Shown: positions 26,128 through 33,804, numbered from the stretch's first letter. The stretch: DNA of 64,000 nucleotides from an uncultured Clostridia bacterium (GCA_944367045.1 CALVWI010000013.1:1-64000); one strand, 5' to 3'. The notes: generated by a model not told the origin, from the letters alone. A program made the numbers and translations.

Positions 26128-26370
26128 TCAGAGGTACTCAAAGGAGCGCCCCGAACGCCGCATGAACCCCGCAAACGAGGCATAGCGCCCCGCCTGCAGC
26201 GCCCTTCTTGCGCGCGGGAGGAAGCCGTCCTCGAAGCGTGCGGAGATGCCGCACCCCACGCCCGCCTCCTTGGGGGTATTCACCGCCTGGACGGGCGCGC
26301 CCAAATTGCGGAGCGCGGCGGTGAAGGCGAGCGTCTCCGAGCGGGAGCGAAAAACTGCCAAAATTGTCAT
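26128..26370 (-). CDS. DUF3343 family protein, putative Se/S carrier-like
   Basis: The 80-residue product (MTILAVFRSRSETLAFTAAL...) has the pattern of the DUF3343 family, described as putative selenium or sulfur carrier-like. The shared features are a beta-alpha start, VQAVNTPKEAGVGCGISARF with one central cysteine, and the closing SFAGFMRR. ATG 26370 follows AGGGGA. It is divergent from a cysteine desulfurase at 26439, the enzyme class that would supply sulfur or selenium. That partnership is an inference from the family and position. Confidence 0.75.
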   Translation of the reverse strand: MTILAVFRSRSETLAFTAALRNLGAPVQAVNTPKEAGVGCGISARFEDGFLPRARRALQAGRYASFAGFMRRSGRSFEYL

Positions 26371-26438
26371 ATTCTGTCCCCTTGCGTTCGTAAAATGATG
26401 GTACGCCCCCATGCGGGCGAAGTTTCAGGAGGTGAATT

Positions 26439-27563
26439 TTGATCTATCTCGACCATGCCGCCACGGGAGGGAGCAAGGCGCCCTCCGTTTTGAGCGCCGT
26501 CCTCGCCGCCCTGCGCTGCTGCGCCAACCCCGGCCGCAGCGGGCACACGCTCTCCCTCGCCGCCGCCGAACGCGTCTTTGCGGCGAGAAGGCTGATATGC
26601 GATCTCTTCGAGGGGTACGGCCTGGAGCGCGTCGTCTTTACCAAGAACTGCACCGAGGCGCTCAATTTGACCATTCTCGGCGTCCTTCAAAAGGGCGACC
26701 ACGCGGTGACGACCTGCCTCGAACACAACTCCGTGCTGCGCCCCTTGGAGGCGCTGAGGAGGGCGGGCGTCATCACCTACGACGTCGCGCCGCTCACGGA
26801 CGGAAAACTCATGCCCGAGAGTATCGCCGCGCTTATAAAGCCCAACACGCGCATGGCCATCGTGACGACGGCCTCCAACGTGACGGGAGAAGTGCCCGAT
26901 TTAGCCAAAATACGCGCGCTTTTGCCCGAAAAAGTGCTGCTTGTTGCGGACGGAGCGCAGGGAGCGGGGCACATCGCCCTCTCGATGAAGGGAATGGGGC
27001 TCGACGCGCTCGCCCTCGCGGGGCACAAGGGCATGGGCGGCATGCAGGGCTCGGGAGCGCTGCTCTTTTCCGAACGCATGGAGATAAAGCCGCTCCTTTT
27101 CGGCGGCACGGGCAGCGAAAGCCGCTCGCTCGAGATGCCCTCTTTCTACCCCGACCGCCTCGAGAGCGGCACGCTCTCGTATCCTGCCATCTGTTCGCTG
27201 TATGAGGGCGCATTGCTCGTGAAGGCGCACCGCGCGGAGTGGGAGAAAAAACTCTTCAAGACCACCGCGTTCGTCAAAAAGGGTCTTGCCTCGCTCAAGG
27301 GATATAGGGCGTATTTCGAGCCAAACCCCGTCGGCATCTGCTCCTTCTCGCACGAGCGCATCCCCTCCGAGGAGATCGCGGGCGAACTTTCCGAAAGGTA
27401 CCGCATCTGCGTTCGGGGAGGTCTCCACTGCGCGCCGCTCATCCACAAGGCCCTCGGAGACTTTCCCGACGGCTTGGTGCGCGCGTCCTTCTCCCCCGAG
27501 CAGGGAAAAAAGGAGGCAAAGGCATTGCTTGCTGCCCTTTCGGAGATCGAAAAGACGCTCTAA
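26439..27563 (+). CDS. cysteine desulfurase-family class V aminotransferase
   Basis: The 374-residue PLP enzyme begins MIYLDHAATGGSKAPSVLSA. The PLP aspartate region is LLVADGAQGAGHI and the Schiff-base lysine is in LALAGHKGMGGMQGSG. The catalytic cysteine region is GICVRGGLHCAPL-like (YRICVRGGLHCAPLIHK). It fits the desulfurase subgroup found next to selenium or DUF3343 genes. The start is TTG 26439, supported by AGGAGGTG five bases upstream; no ATG is usable in that window. Confidence 0.9.
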   Translation: MIYLDHAATGGSKAPSVLSAVLAALRCCANPGRSGHTLSLAAAERVFAARRLICDLFEGYGLERVVFTKNCTEALNLTILGVLQKGDHAVTTCLEHNSVLRPLEALRRAGVITYDVAPLTDGKLMPESIAALIKPNTRMAIVTTASNVTGEVPDLAKIRALLPEKVLLVADGAQGAGHIALSMKGMGLDALALAGHKGMGGMQGSGALLFSERMEIKPLLFGGTGSESRSLEMPSFYPDRLESGTLSYPAICSLYEGALLVKAHRAEWEKKLFKTTAFVKKGLASLKGYRAYFEPNPVGICSFSHERIPSEEIAGELSERYRICVRGGLHCAPLIHKALGDFPDGLVRASFSPEQGKKEAKALLAALSEIEKTL

Positions 27564-27611
27564 ATTGCCCGTTTGGGCCGATTTTTGCCGATTTTCGCCC
27601 GAAACCGCCCG

Positions 27612-27905
27612 TTAAATGCGCTTTAAGCGCGCGGCAAGTTTTGCAAGTTTTTTCCGCTGCTTTTCATCGAGCATGGGGGAAATTTGCGTGAGGAACGCGT
27701 CGATCTCGGCGTTTGAGAGCGTTCCCGCGCGCTTTGCGGCCTCGGCACGCGCGTAAATTTCCTTCAAAACGTCCTCCTCTCCCTTATTTTCGAGGGCGGA
27801 GGCCGCCTTTTTCACTTCCTTCTCCCATTCGGGCGGGAGCGCCTTCCCTGAAACACCTTGTTCGGGCGATTTTTTGCCGCCCATAAAACTTTTAAAGTCG
27901 TTCAT
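27612..27905 (-). CDS. 97-residue protein of unknown function
   Basis: The product begins MNDFKSFMGGKKSPEQGVSG, then forms two predicted helices (EVKKAASALENKGEEDVLKE and the basic C-terminus KQRKKLAKLAARLKRI). It is soluble, lysine-rich and not recognised. There is no ribosome binding site. The start lies in one arm of a 17-bp inverted repeat shared with the divergent gene at 27966, and both genes begin with the same upstream sequence. Confidence 0.65.
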   Translation of the reverse strand: MNDFKSFMGGKKSPEQGVSGKALPPEWEKEVKKAASALENKGEEDVLKEIYARAEAAKRAGTLSNAEIDAFLTQISPMLDEKQRKKLAKLAARLKRI

Positions 27906-27968
27906 ACGCCATCGTATGCAAAAACGCGGCCGCACGTCACCTCTGCGCCGCGCATAGGATGGCGTATG
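27903..27968. repeat. 17-bp inverted repeat containing both divergent start codons
   Basis: The arms are 27903-27919 and 27952-27968, differing at one base, with a 32-bp spacer. Each arm ends in an ATG start, and each has a -10-like hexamer (TACGAT, TAGGAT) 5 nt before it. A shared regulator or sigma factor could read both. Confidence 0.7.
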
Positions 27969-28295
27969 GACCAAAAAGACGCACTTCTTCTCATTCTGCT
28001 CTTTGCCGCGGCCGAGGACAGAGGCATCCGCGAGACGCTCTCCTCCGCCCTCTCCTTCTACCGCGAGAACCGCGACATGCTCGCTCTCCTCTTTGCGCCA
28101 AACAAAAAGGACGGCGCTTCCACGCCGTCCGATGCCCGAAATGGGGCTGAAAATCACGCAAATTGTGCTGACACCGTGTCAGAATCGGGCGAAAGTGCCC
28201 CCAAAACGGCTGACAGTGTGTCAGAATTCCCCGAAGGGCTGACCATCGACCCGAAGGTGCTTACCGCCTTCCTCAGACTGCAACAGAGGGGATAG
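27966..28295 (+). CDS. 109-residue protein of unknown function
   Basis: The product starts MDQKDALLLILLFAAAEDRG, a hydrophobic helix-rich segment. A serine/alanine/acid-rich linker follows, containing two similar units (ADTVSES and ADSVSEF). A short C-terminal helix (LTIDPKVLTAFLRLQQ) ends it. It has no clear signal peptide cleavage site and no recognised family. It overlaps the convergent S41 peptidase gene by 23 bp. The start has no ribosome binding site. Confidence 0.65.
   Translation: MDQKDALLLILLFAAAEDRGIRETLSSALSFYRENRDMLALLFAPNKKDGASTPSDARNGAENHANCADTVSESGESAPKTADSVSEFPEGLTIDPKVLTAFLRLQQRG
28168..28224. repeat. two 15-bp palindromes 42 bp apart inside the 27966 gene
   Basis: CTGACACCGTGTCAG (28168-28182) and CTGACAGTGTGTCAG (28210-28224) are each palindromic. 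Their centers are 42 bp apart, four helical turns. They could be paired operators or simply a repeated peptide code. Confidence 0.45.
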
Positions 28296-29745
28296 AACTG
28301 CCTGAAATATTCTTGAGGAGCGCGTCGAGCATCACGTCCTCCTCCCCCCAGACGAGGGGCGCGGAGACGGCGATGCAGCCGTCTTCGGGCGTGACGCCCG
28401 TGCCGTGGATGCTCTTATCGCTCACCGGCCAATAGATGCCCGCCACGGTGAGCTTCATCGCCGCGCCGTTTGCCGCGACAAAGCTCGTCTGCATGATGCC
28501 CTTGCCGTAAGTGGACGCGGTGCCGTCCTCCGCCTCGCGCAGATAGATATGATCGTAGGAGAGCGTGCCGTAATCGACGAGCACGCCGATGAGGCACTCG
28601 GAAGCGGACGCCGTATGCTCGTCCGCGAGGAGATACACCTCAGAATCTGCCGAGAAATAGTCGGAAAAGTCGTTCTCGTAGGCGTAGTAGACTTCCTCGA
28701 GGCCGCCCTTGTAGCGTGCGACGGCGACGGGAGGCTGCTTCCCCTCGGCGCTGCGCATGAGGTGGGAGGCGATATTCTGCAGATCGTCCAGATACCCCCC
28801 GCCGTTGCTGCGCAGATCGAGGATGAGATGCGTCCTTCCCCGCGACTCCATGGTCCGGAGGCAGCGTTCAAACTCCTCCGAGACGTTGCCGCTGAACTCG
28901 TCGATGCGGATGTAGGCGGTGTCTTCGTCGAGGGAGGAGAGGCGGTCCTCTTCGTGAAAACTCATCGCGCCGTTTGTCGTAAAGACGGCGCCCGTTTCGC
29001 TGTCGCGGTAGAGGCAGTACGTCCGCTGATATTCTTCGGGCGTGATGTAGTAATACCCGTACCCGCTGTACGTCGTCTCATACCCCAGGAGCAGGACAAG
29101 CTCCCCGCCCGGAACGGCGGAAACATCGGATGCGAACTGTTCGTACGTCGTGAAGGGGATCTCGGGCCCCGAGACAGTGGCATCCGCCCGCACGAAGTAG
29201 GAAAAGATGCGCATCCCCTGCCGCACCCCCGCGTGATAGGCGGGAGAATTGTAGGAGACCGAGGCGATCGTTCCCGAATCGTCGCCGACGAAGAAGGAGA
29301 TGCCGTAGTCGTAGTTCTGCCCTTCGCCCGCGCGGACGTACGCCGCATACTCCTCGGGCGAATAGTACTGCGAATAGTCATCGAGGGTCTCGTTGAGCGC
29401 GGAAAGAAGCTCTGCGCCCGTCGCGTCCTCGCCCGCGCTTTCAAGTACCTTCTCGCGCGAGAAATCTTCGGGATAGTAGTAGCGTTCGGTGACGTCGAGC
29501 GCCCACAAAAAGGAGCGCATGTCCGCGTCGATCGCATAATAGCGGACGAACCAGCCGACAAGGAAGCCCGCGGCGAGCAGTACGAGCGCCAGGAGAAGGG
29601 AGATGAGGCGGCGCTGCCACGACTGTTTGCGCGTGGGGCGGGGAGAGGACAAGTTCTCCCTCTCGTCGGGGCGTTCTTCGGGAACGGGATCGAAAAATTC
29701 GTCCTTTTCCTCGGGGCGGTTGCGGTTATCAAATTCGGGGTCCAT
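28273..29745 (-). CDS. S41 family (C-terminal processing) peptidase, membrane-anchored
   Basis: S41 peptidases cleave unfolded or C-terminally tagged envelope proteins. The 490-residue product has a charged cytoplasmic start, one membrane span at about 42-65 (LISLLLALVLLAAGFLVGWF), a PDZ-like region and the peptidase core. The probable nucleophile is in EHTASASECLIGVLVDYG and the general-base lysine in STYGKGIMQTSF. ATG 29745 is chosen over GTG 29751 because GTG is inside the GGAGGTG site. It lies 17 nt after the PucR-type regulator. Confidence 0.9.
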   Translation of the reverse strand: MDPEFDNRNRPEEKDEFFDPVPEERPDERENLSSPRPTRKQSWQRRLISLLLALVLLAAGFLVGWFVRYYAIDADMRSFLWALDVTERYYYPEDFSREKVLESAGEDATGAELLSALNETLDDYSQYYSPEEYAAYVRAGEGQNYDYGISFFVGDDSGTIASVSYNSPAYHAGVRQGMRIFSYFVRADATVSGPEIPFTTYEQFASDVSAVPGGELVLLLGYETTYSGYGYYYITPEEYQRTYCLYRDSETGAVFTTNGAMSFHEEDRLSSLDEDTAYIRIDEFSGNVSEEFERCLRTMESRGRTHLILDLRSNGGGYLDDLQNIASHLMRSAEGKQPPVAVARYKGGLEEVYYAYENDFSDYFSADSEVYLLADEHTASASECLIGVLVDYGTLSYDHIYLREAEDGTASTYGKGIMQTSFVAANGAAMKLTVAGIYWPVSDKSIHGTGVTPEDGCIAVSAPLVWGEEDVMLDALLKNISGSSIPSVAV

Positions 29746-29762
29746 AGACACCTCCTGAAAGT

Positions 29763-30725
29763 TTAGGGATTGAGCAGTTTATAGAGAATGGTGATGACGC
29801 GGAAGGTGACCGCATCGGAGAACTTGCGGATGTTGAGCCCGGTGATGCGCTCGATCTTATCCAGCCGATACATGAGCGTGTTGCGGTGCATAAAGAGATC
29901 GCGCGACGTCTCGGAGATGTTCAGGCTGTTTTCGAGGAAGCGTTCGGCCGTCTCCATCATGTCGGGGTCCTCGAAGACTTCGTCGGCGCTCTCCACATAG
30001 AACTGCTCCATGTACTCCTTGAGCCTGTCCTTGGGAAGGTCCTCAAGCATCTTGACGAGCAGGTACTCGCGGTAGGTATGCACCTTGAAGTCGGAGCGGA
30101 AGAGCGTACTCACCCGAACGGCCGTGGAGGCCTGGCGGTAGGAGGAGGCGATGTCCAAAAAGCTCTTCATCTCGCAGCCGATGCCGATGCTTGCCTTGAC
30201 GCCCAGCTCCTCGTAGAGGGACTGGCTCAGAAAGCGGCCGAACTCGAGCGGGGTCTCGTCCGCCTCCATGAACTTGACGACGACGAGGTGCATATCGTCC
30301 ATGCGGACGACCATGTCGGGAGAGTCGGAAAGGCAGTTCTCGATGTGGGCGAGCGCCTCTTCGATGCGCTTGGGGATGAGGAGCTCCACGGCAAAGCAGG
30401 GGGCGTCCGTCAAGTTAAACTTGGTGAGGAAGCGGTAGATGTACCAGCCCGTGCCCTCGCCCAAGAGGATGTTCCTGAGGTACTCCGCCTTGTCGGGCAA
30501 TACCTCGCGGGCGTCCGAATTGGAGACGAGGTAGCCCACAAGTTTTGCCTTGCTCTCGGCCTCCTCGCCCGTGCCGTCGAGGTAGGCGTCCACGGTGTCT
30601 CCGCAATAGGAGAGCGGGAACTTGGTCTCCTCGCCGCCGCGGGGGGTGAGGCGCACAACGGTGCCTGTCTTTTCCGCGACGTCCTTCAAAAGGCGGGAAA
30701 GCTCCGCCTTGGTCTGATGTGTCAT
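29763..30725 (-). CDS. PucR/CdaR-type transcriptional regulator
   Basis: The 320-residue protein has an N-terminal sensor-like part with no recognised ligand domain. Its C-terminus is a PucR-type helix-turn-helix (SLNISETSRDLFMHRNTLMY then RLDKIERITGL). Family members are activators of metabolic or diadenylate-cyclase-linked genes. ATG 30725 follows AGGGGAG. The gene is followed by the S41 peptidase and preceded by a palindrome in its leader, which may be its own operator. Confidence 0.85.
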   Translation of the reverse strand: MTHQTKAELSRLLKDVAEKTGTVVRLTPRGGEETKFPLSYCGDTVDAYLDGTGEEAESKAKLVGYLVSNSDAREVLPDKAEYLRNILLGEGTGWYIYRFLTKFNLTDAPCFAVELLIPKRIEEALAHIENCLSDSPDMVVRMDDMHLVVVKFMEADETPLEFGRFLSQSLYEELGVKASIGIGCEMKSFLDIASSYRQASTAVRVSTLFRSDFKVHTYREYLLVKMLEDLPKDRLKEYMEQFYVESADEVFEDPDMMETAERFLENSLNISETSRDLFMHRNTLMYRLDKIERITGLNIRKFSDAVTFRVITILYKLLNP

Positions 30726-30743
30726 AAGTATTCTCCCCTTATG

Positions 30744-30759
30744 GCGGAACATTCCGCCT
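30744..30759. promoter_or_regulatory. 16-bp palindrome in the PucR-type gene leader
   Basis: GGCGGAACATTCCGCC reads as a 7-bp inverted repeat with a 2-bp center, between the promoter and the start codon. It fits an autoregulatory operator; a small RNA hairpin is the alternative. Confidence 0.5.
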
Positions 30760-30772
30760 GTCATATGCTTCA

Positions 30773-30801
30773 ATTATATCAAATCGCGGCGGAAAATTCA
30801 A
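30773..30801 (-). promoter_or_regulatory. promoter of the PucR-type gene
   Basis: TTGAAT (30796-30801), 17 bp, TATAAT (30773-30778) on the minus strand. Confidence 0.75.
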
Positions 30802-30939
30802 GGCTTTTCACGAGAACGGCACCAAAATCACACGGCGCGGGCAAGCAGGACGCGGAGAGGGGCGGCTTTTCCGCGCTCAGCGCCCAAACCATGCCAAAAT
30901 GCGACAAGCTCTCCCCTCCCCCATTCTGCCGCAAGGTGC

Positions 30940-30945
30940 TATAAT
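30940..30945 (+). promoter_or_regulatory. promoter (-10) of the 30977 membrane protein gene
   Basis: TATAAT preceded by TGC (extended -10), 31 bp before the ATG at 30977. The -35 region has no match to consensus. Confidence 0.6.
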
Positions 30946-30976
30946 GGGGGCAATTTCAATGCAAGGAGGGGAGTTT

Positions 30977-31960
30977 ATGCAATATGCGGCGATCGAGGGC
31001 GCGATCGAGCGTGCGCCCGTGAGCGTGAGACGAAATACGGAGGTGCGCATCGAACAGAGGGCGCGCGAAAAACTGAAGACAAAGCCGCTCACCTTTGCCT
31101 GCCTGACGGGCGCGGGGGCGGCGGCTGCCGTGTTCGGGCTGTTTGCGGGGATGCTCCTCCCTCATTCCGCGGCGGCGTGGGCCGTGGCGGGGCGGGATAC
31201 GCTGATGGGAAATTCCCTCTTCGGCATGGCCGTGGAAGCCGTGCGCGGGAGCCTGCCCGCCACGAACAGCCTGTATGCGGGCGCGCTGCAGCTCTTCTTA
31301 TTGCTGATGGCGGCCTCGGCGGCGCTTTCGTTGGCCTGCTCCGTTTTAGCGTTTGCGGCCGGCAGGACGGCGAGAAAGCTCTCCGCCTTCACGCTGACCC
31401 TTCACATGCTCACGTTCGGGGGATTTGCGGGGCTCGTCTATTTGGGCGGAGAAACATTGGAACGGGCGCTTGCCTTGGACGCGCTCTTCGTGTTCGCGGC
31501 GGTGATGCTGCTGCGCGTACTGCATGCGGCGGCAAGGCGCGGGAGCAAGGGGCTCTTCGGGAGCGCGTTCCTGCTGCTCGCCGTCGGCGCGTTCGCGGGG
31601 GTGTGCCTGCCCGGGACAGCCGTGAAGCGCGAGCTGACTGCGGCGCTCTCCGTGAGCATGCGGGCATGGGAGGGAACGGACATCGCCCTCGTCGTGCTGC
31701 TCGGGTTAGCCGGCCTCAACCTTCTCTTCGCCGTCCTGAGAATGGGCGCGGGCAAGGGGTTCGCGTTTGAGCTCGTGCGCTTCCTCCTCGTCCTGTCGGC
31801 GGCGGGCGCGGTCGTCGCCTGCTATGCGGCGGAGGAGATGAGCCTTGCCCCGTTCACGCCCCTCCCCTCCCTGCTCGTCCTCGTCCCGGCGGGCGCGGGT
31901 CTGGTGCTTTCGGCGGGGCTTGTCGCGGCAAGAGCGGTCAAGAAGAAGCCCAAACAATAA
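30977..31960 (+). CDS. polytopic membrane protein of unknown function
   Basis: The 327-residue product has a short basic cytoplasmic start (MQYAAIEGAIERAPVSVRR), then about eight hydrophobic segments rich in Ala/Leu/Gly. Examples are LTFACLTGAGAAAAVFGLFA and LVVLLGLAGLNLLFAVL. A KKKPK tail ends it. Start ATG 30977 follows GGAGGGGAG. No transport motif is recognised. It is monocistronic and convergent with the sigma operon, sharing a bidirectional terminator. Confidence 0.8.
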   Translation: MQYAAIEGAIERAPVSVRRNTEVRIEQRAREKLKTKPLTFACLTGAGAAAAVFGLFAGMLLPHSAAAWAVAGRDTLMGNSLFGMAVEAVRGSLPATNSLYAGALQLFLLLMAASAALSLACSVLAFAAGRTARKLSAFTLTLHMLTFGGFAGLVYLGGETLERALALDALFVFAAVMLLRVLHAAARRGSKGLFGSAFLLLAVGAFAGVCLPGTAVKRELTAALSVSMRAWEGTDIALVVLLGLAGLNLLFAVLRMGAGKGFAFELVRFLLVLSAAGAVVACYAAEEMSLAPFTPLPSLLVLVPAGAGLVLSAGLVAARAVKKKPKQ

Positions 31961-31966
31961 AAAATC

Positions 31967-31999
31967 GCCCTCGGGAATGCCCGAGGGTTTTATTTTTTG
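31967..31999. terminator. bidirectional terminator
   Basis: GCCCTCGGG and CCCGAGGG pair around a 4-nt loop. T's follow on the plus strand (TTTTATTTTTT), and AAAAAA before the stem gives T's on the minus strand. It ends both the 30977 gene and the sigma operon; the 31990 stop codon lies within it. Confidence 0.88.
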
Positions 32000-32355
32000 A
32001 CGTTGATGTAGACGGTGATGCCGTCCTTTTGGGAGTACTCGCGGCGGGAGCAGACGGCGTCGACGAGGAAGAGGCCGCGGCCGCACTCGTCGCCCACCGA
32101 AGAGCAGCAGCTGACGGCGGGGGGCTGAAAGTCGTTCTCCCCGCGCACGCAGAGGAGAAGTTCGTCCCCCAAAAGTTCCGCGCGGAAAAACGCCCTGCCG
32201 CCGCCGTGGCGCAGTACGTTGATGACGAGCTCATTCGCAACGAGCTTGCTGTCGAATACGACGCCCTCGGGCACCTTCTCGGCTTCGAGGCCGCCCGTCA
32301 GACTGTCAAGCGCACGCGCAAGTTCCGCGTGGTCGCCGATCTCAAAGTACATCAT
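31990..32355 (-). CDS. HATPase anti-sigma kinase-like protein (RsbW/SpoIIAB class)
   Basis: The 121-residue protein has the GHKL fold: the N-box SKLVANELVINVLRHGG with its asparagine, and a glycine-rich lid (ECGRGLFLVDAVCSRR). Such proteins bind sigma factors and phosphorylate a STAS partner using ATP. Its ATG overlaps the sigma gene stop (ATGA). Uniquely in this operon it follows the sigma gene, while a second, degenerate HATPase precedes it. Confidence 0.83.
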   Translation of the reverse strand: MMYFEIGDHAELARALDSLTGGLEAEKVPEGVVFDSKLVANELVINVLRHGGGRAFFRAELLGDELLLCVRGENDFQPPAVSCCSSVGDECGRGLFLVDAVCSRREYSQKDGITVYINVKK

Positions 32356-33077
32356 TCTGCCATGCCCTGTTTTAAGTCATCCCGAAGTTTCTGTAAGATC
32401 TTGCGCTCCATGCGCGAGACATACATCTGCGAAACGTTCATCCTTCTTGCCGTCTCCGCCTGCGAGAGCTCCTGCCCGAAGCGGTAGGAAACGAGCTTCT
32501 TCTCCGTGTCGCTGAGCGTGGAGAGGGCGCGGCGCACCGCGTCGTTCTCCATGATGCGCTCGAAGTCGTCCTCGCCCGCAGGCAAGACGTCGTAAAAGCT
32601 CGCGCCGTCCTCGTCGTCGACGGGTTTGTCCAAAGAGACGACGCTGCCCGCCTCCATGCAGCTTAAGACGTCCTCTTCGGGGACGCCCAATTTCTCCGCA
32701 ATTTCCTTCGCGGTGGGGTTCTTGCCGTTCTGAAGGGCGAGCTCCTCCTCCGCCTTCTTGACGCTCACCCTCAGCTCCGCGACGCGGCGGGGCAGATGGA
32801 TGAGGCGGGAGCGGTCGCGGAAGTAGTTCTTGATCTCCCCCGTGATGGTGGGTGTGATGAAGGTGGAAAACTTGAGGCCCTTCGTCTCGTCGAAGCGGTC
32901 GATGCCCTTTAAGAGCGCAAGCGAGGCGACCTGATACAAGTCGTCGTAGTCGACACCGCGCCCCACGAACTTCTTGGCGATCATCGAGGCGATGAAGAGA
33001 TACTTCTCCGCGATCTCGTTGCGGAGCTTGACGTCATGCGTCTCGCGGTATTTTTTGAAGAGTTCCTGTTCGTCCAT
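32352..33077 (-). CDS. SigB/SigF/SigG-class RNA polymerase sigma factor
   Basis: The 241-residue sigma factor has region 2 (AEKYLFIASMIAKKFVGRGV, DLYQVASLALLKGIDRFD) and region 2.4-3 (RLIHLPRRVAELRVSV). Region 4 has a helix-turn-helix (LSQAETARRMNVSQMYVSRM). The size and order resemble SigB, SigF and SigG. It starts with a one-base overlap on the preceding HATPase-like gene. Being embedded with STAS and HATPase genes, it is very likely held inactive by partner switching. Which stress or stage releases it is unknown. Confidence 0.92.
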   Translation of the reverse strand: MDEQELFKKYRETHDVKLRNEIAEKYLFIASMIAKKFVGRGVDYDDLYQVASLALLKGIDRFDETKGLKFSTFITPTITGEIKNYFRDRSRLIHLPRRVAELRVSVKKAEEELALQNGKNPTAKEIAEKLGVPEEDVLSCMEAGSVVSLDKPVDDEDGASFYDVLPAGEDDFERIMENDAVRRALSTLSDTEKKLVSYRFGQELSQAETARRMNVSQMYVSRMERKILQKLRDDLKQGMAE

Positions 33078-33445
33078 CAGTCAATTTCAAATCCAAAGGA
33101 AATGCAGGATGCCCCCGCTTCCGTCTTGTTCATCGTAAGATCCTTGACGAGCGCCTGAAGGAGCGCAACCGAAATTTCTTCCTCCATCGAGGAGACCTTC
33201 TCGCCGCCGCCATCTTCGCCCTCGATAGTGACGTGCACGCCCTTTTCGCGCGTGAAAATGAGGCGCGCCGAGGTATAGCCGCCGTGTTTTAAAAGGAGCA
33301 GACTCTCGGTGACGCACACCTTGCAGTCCTCGCTCTCTTCAAGGCCGAGGCCGACGAGGGAGCAGACGCCGCCCGTCAGAAGGCGCACGGTCGTCATGAG
33401 TTCGCTCTGAAGGGGTACTTTTAAGTCGATGAGTGCATTCATCAT
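33077..33445 (-). CDS. degenerate HATPase-fold protein in the sigma operon
   Basis: The 122-residue product (MMNALIDLKVPLQSELMTTV...) follows the SpoIIAB/RsbW outline. A lead strand-helix, then CKVCVTESLLLLKHGGYTSA at the place of the N-box and EGEDGGGEK at the place of the ATP lid start are visible. The N-box asparagine is replaced by leucine and no GxG lid follows, so ATP binding is doubtful. It lies between the STAS gene and the sigma gene, with overlaps at both ends. It may be a pseudokinase that binds sigma or STAS. Confidence 0.7.
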   Translation of the reverse strand: MMNALIDLKVPLQSELMTTVRLLTGGVCSLVGLGLEESEDCKVCVTESLLLLKHGGYTSARLIFTREKGVHVTIEGEDGGGEKVSSMEEEISVALLQALVKDLTMNKTEAGASCISFGFEID

Positions 33446-33747
33446 TGTATCTCCATGATGGTGTCGAGCGCGCAGATGACGAAGAGCTTCTTGATGTGGG
33501 CGTTGAGGCCCTTCAAGGTCATCTTGTGGCCGTCCGTCTTGACGTGCTTCAAAATTTTGACAAAGGTGCCCAGCGTCGTCGAGTCGATGAACTCGAGCTT
33601 CTCGCACGAAAAGCAGATGTCGCCCTTGGCGGAGTCGTAGGCAGCGAGCACTTCCGCGCCGAATTCTTCGGCATTGCCCGAGTCGATGGTGCCCGAAAGC
33701 TCGATCTGGATCTCGGGCGTGAGCGATAAAACGTTGACTTCTTTCAT
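33442..33747 (-). CDS. STAS-domain anti-sigma factor antagonist (RsbV/SpoIIAA class)
   Basis: The 101-residue STAS protein ends its central helix with KLEFIDSTTLGTFVKILKH. The serine in DST aligns with the one phosphorylated in SpoIIAA/RsbV. ATG 33747 follows GGAGGAAC. Its stop overlaps the next start (ATGATG). Dephosphorylated STAS protein normally frees sigma from the anti-sigma kinase, and here it is the first gene of a four-gene module. Confidence 0.9.
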   Translation of the reverse strand: MKEVNVLSLTPEIQIELSGTIDSGNAEEFGAEVLAAYDSAKGDICFSCEKLEFIDSTTLGTFVKILKHVKTDGHKMTLKGLNAHIKKLFVICALDTIMEIQ

Positions 33748-33804
33748 GTGTTCCTCCGCGCCCTGCGGCGCTGAAATTCGCCCCCCCATGGGGGCTTCTA
33801 TCTA

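Noticed and set aside
28168-28224. CRISPR-like repeat array
   Set aside because: There are only two short palindromic units, both inside a coding region, with no spacer or cas gene nearby.
29886-30944. A 352-codon plus-strand frame opposite the PucR-type gene
   Set aside because: It is antisense to a well-supported helix-turn-helix regulator and starts without a ribosome binding site.
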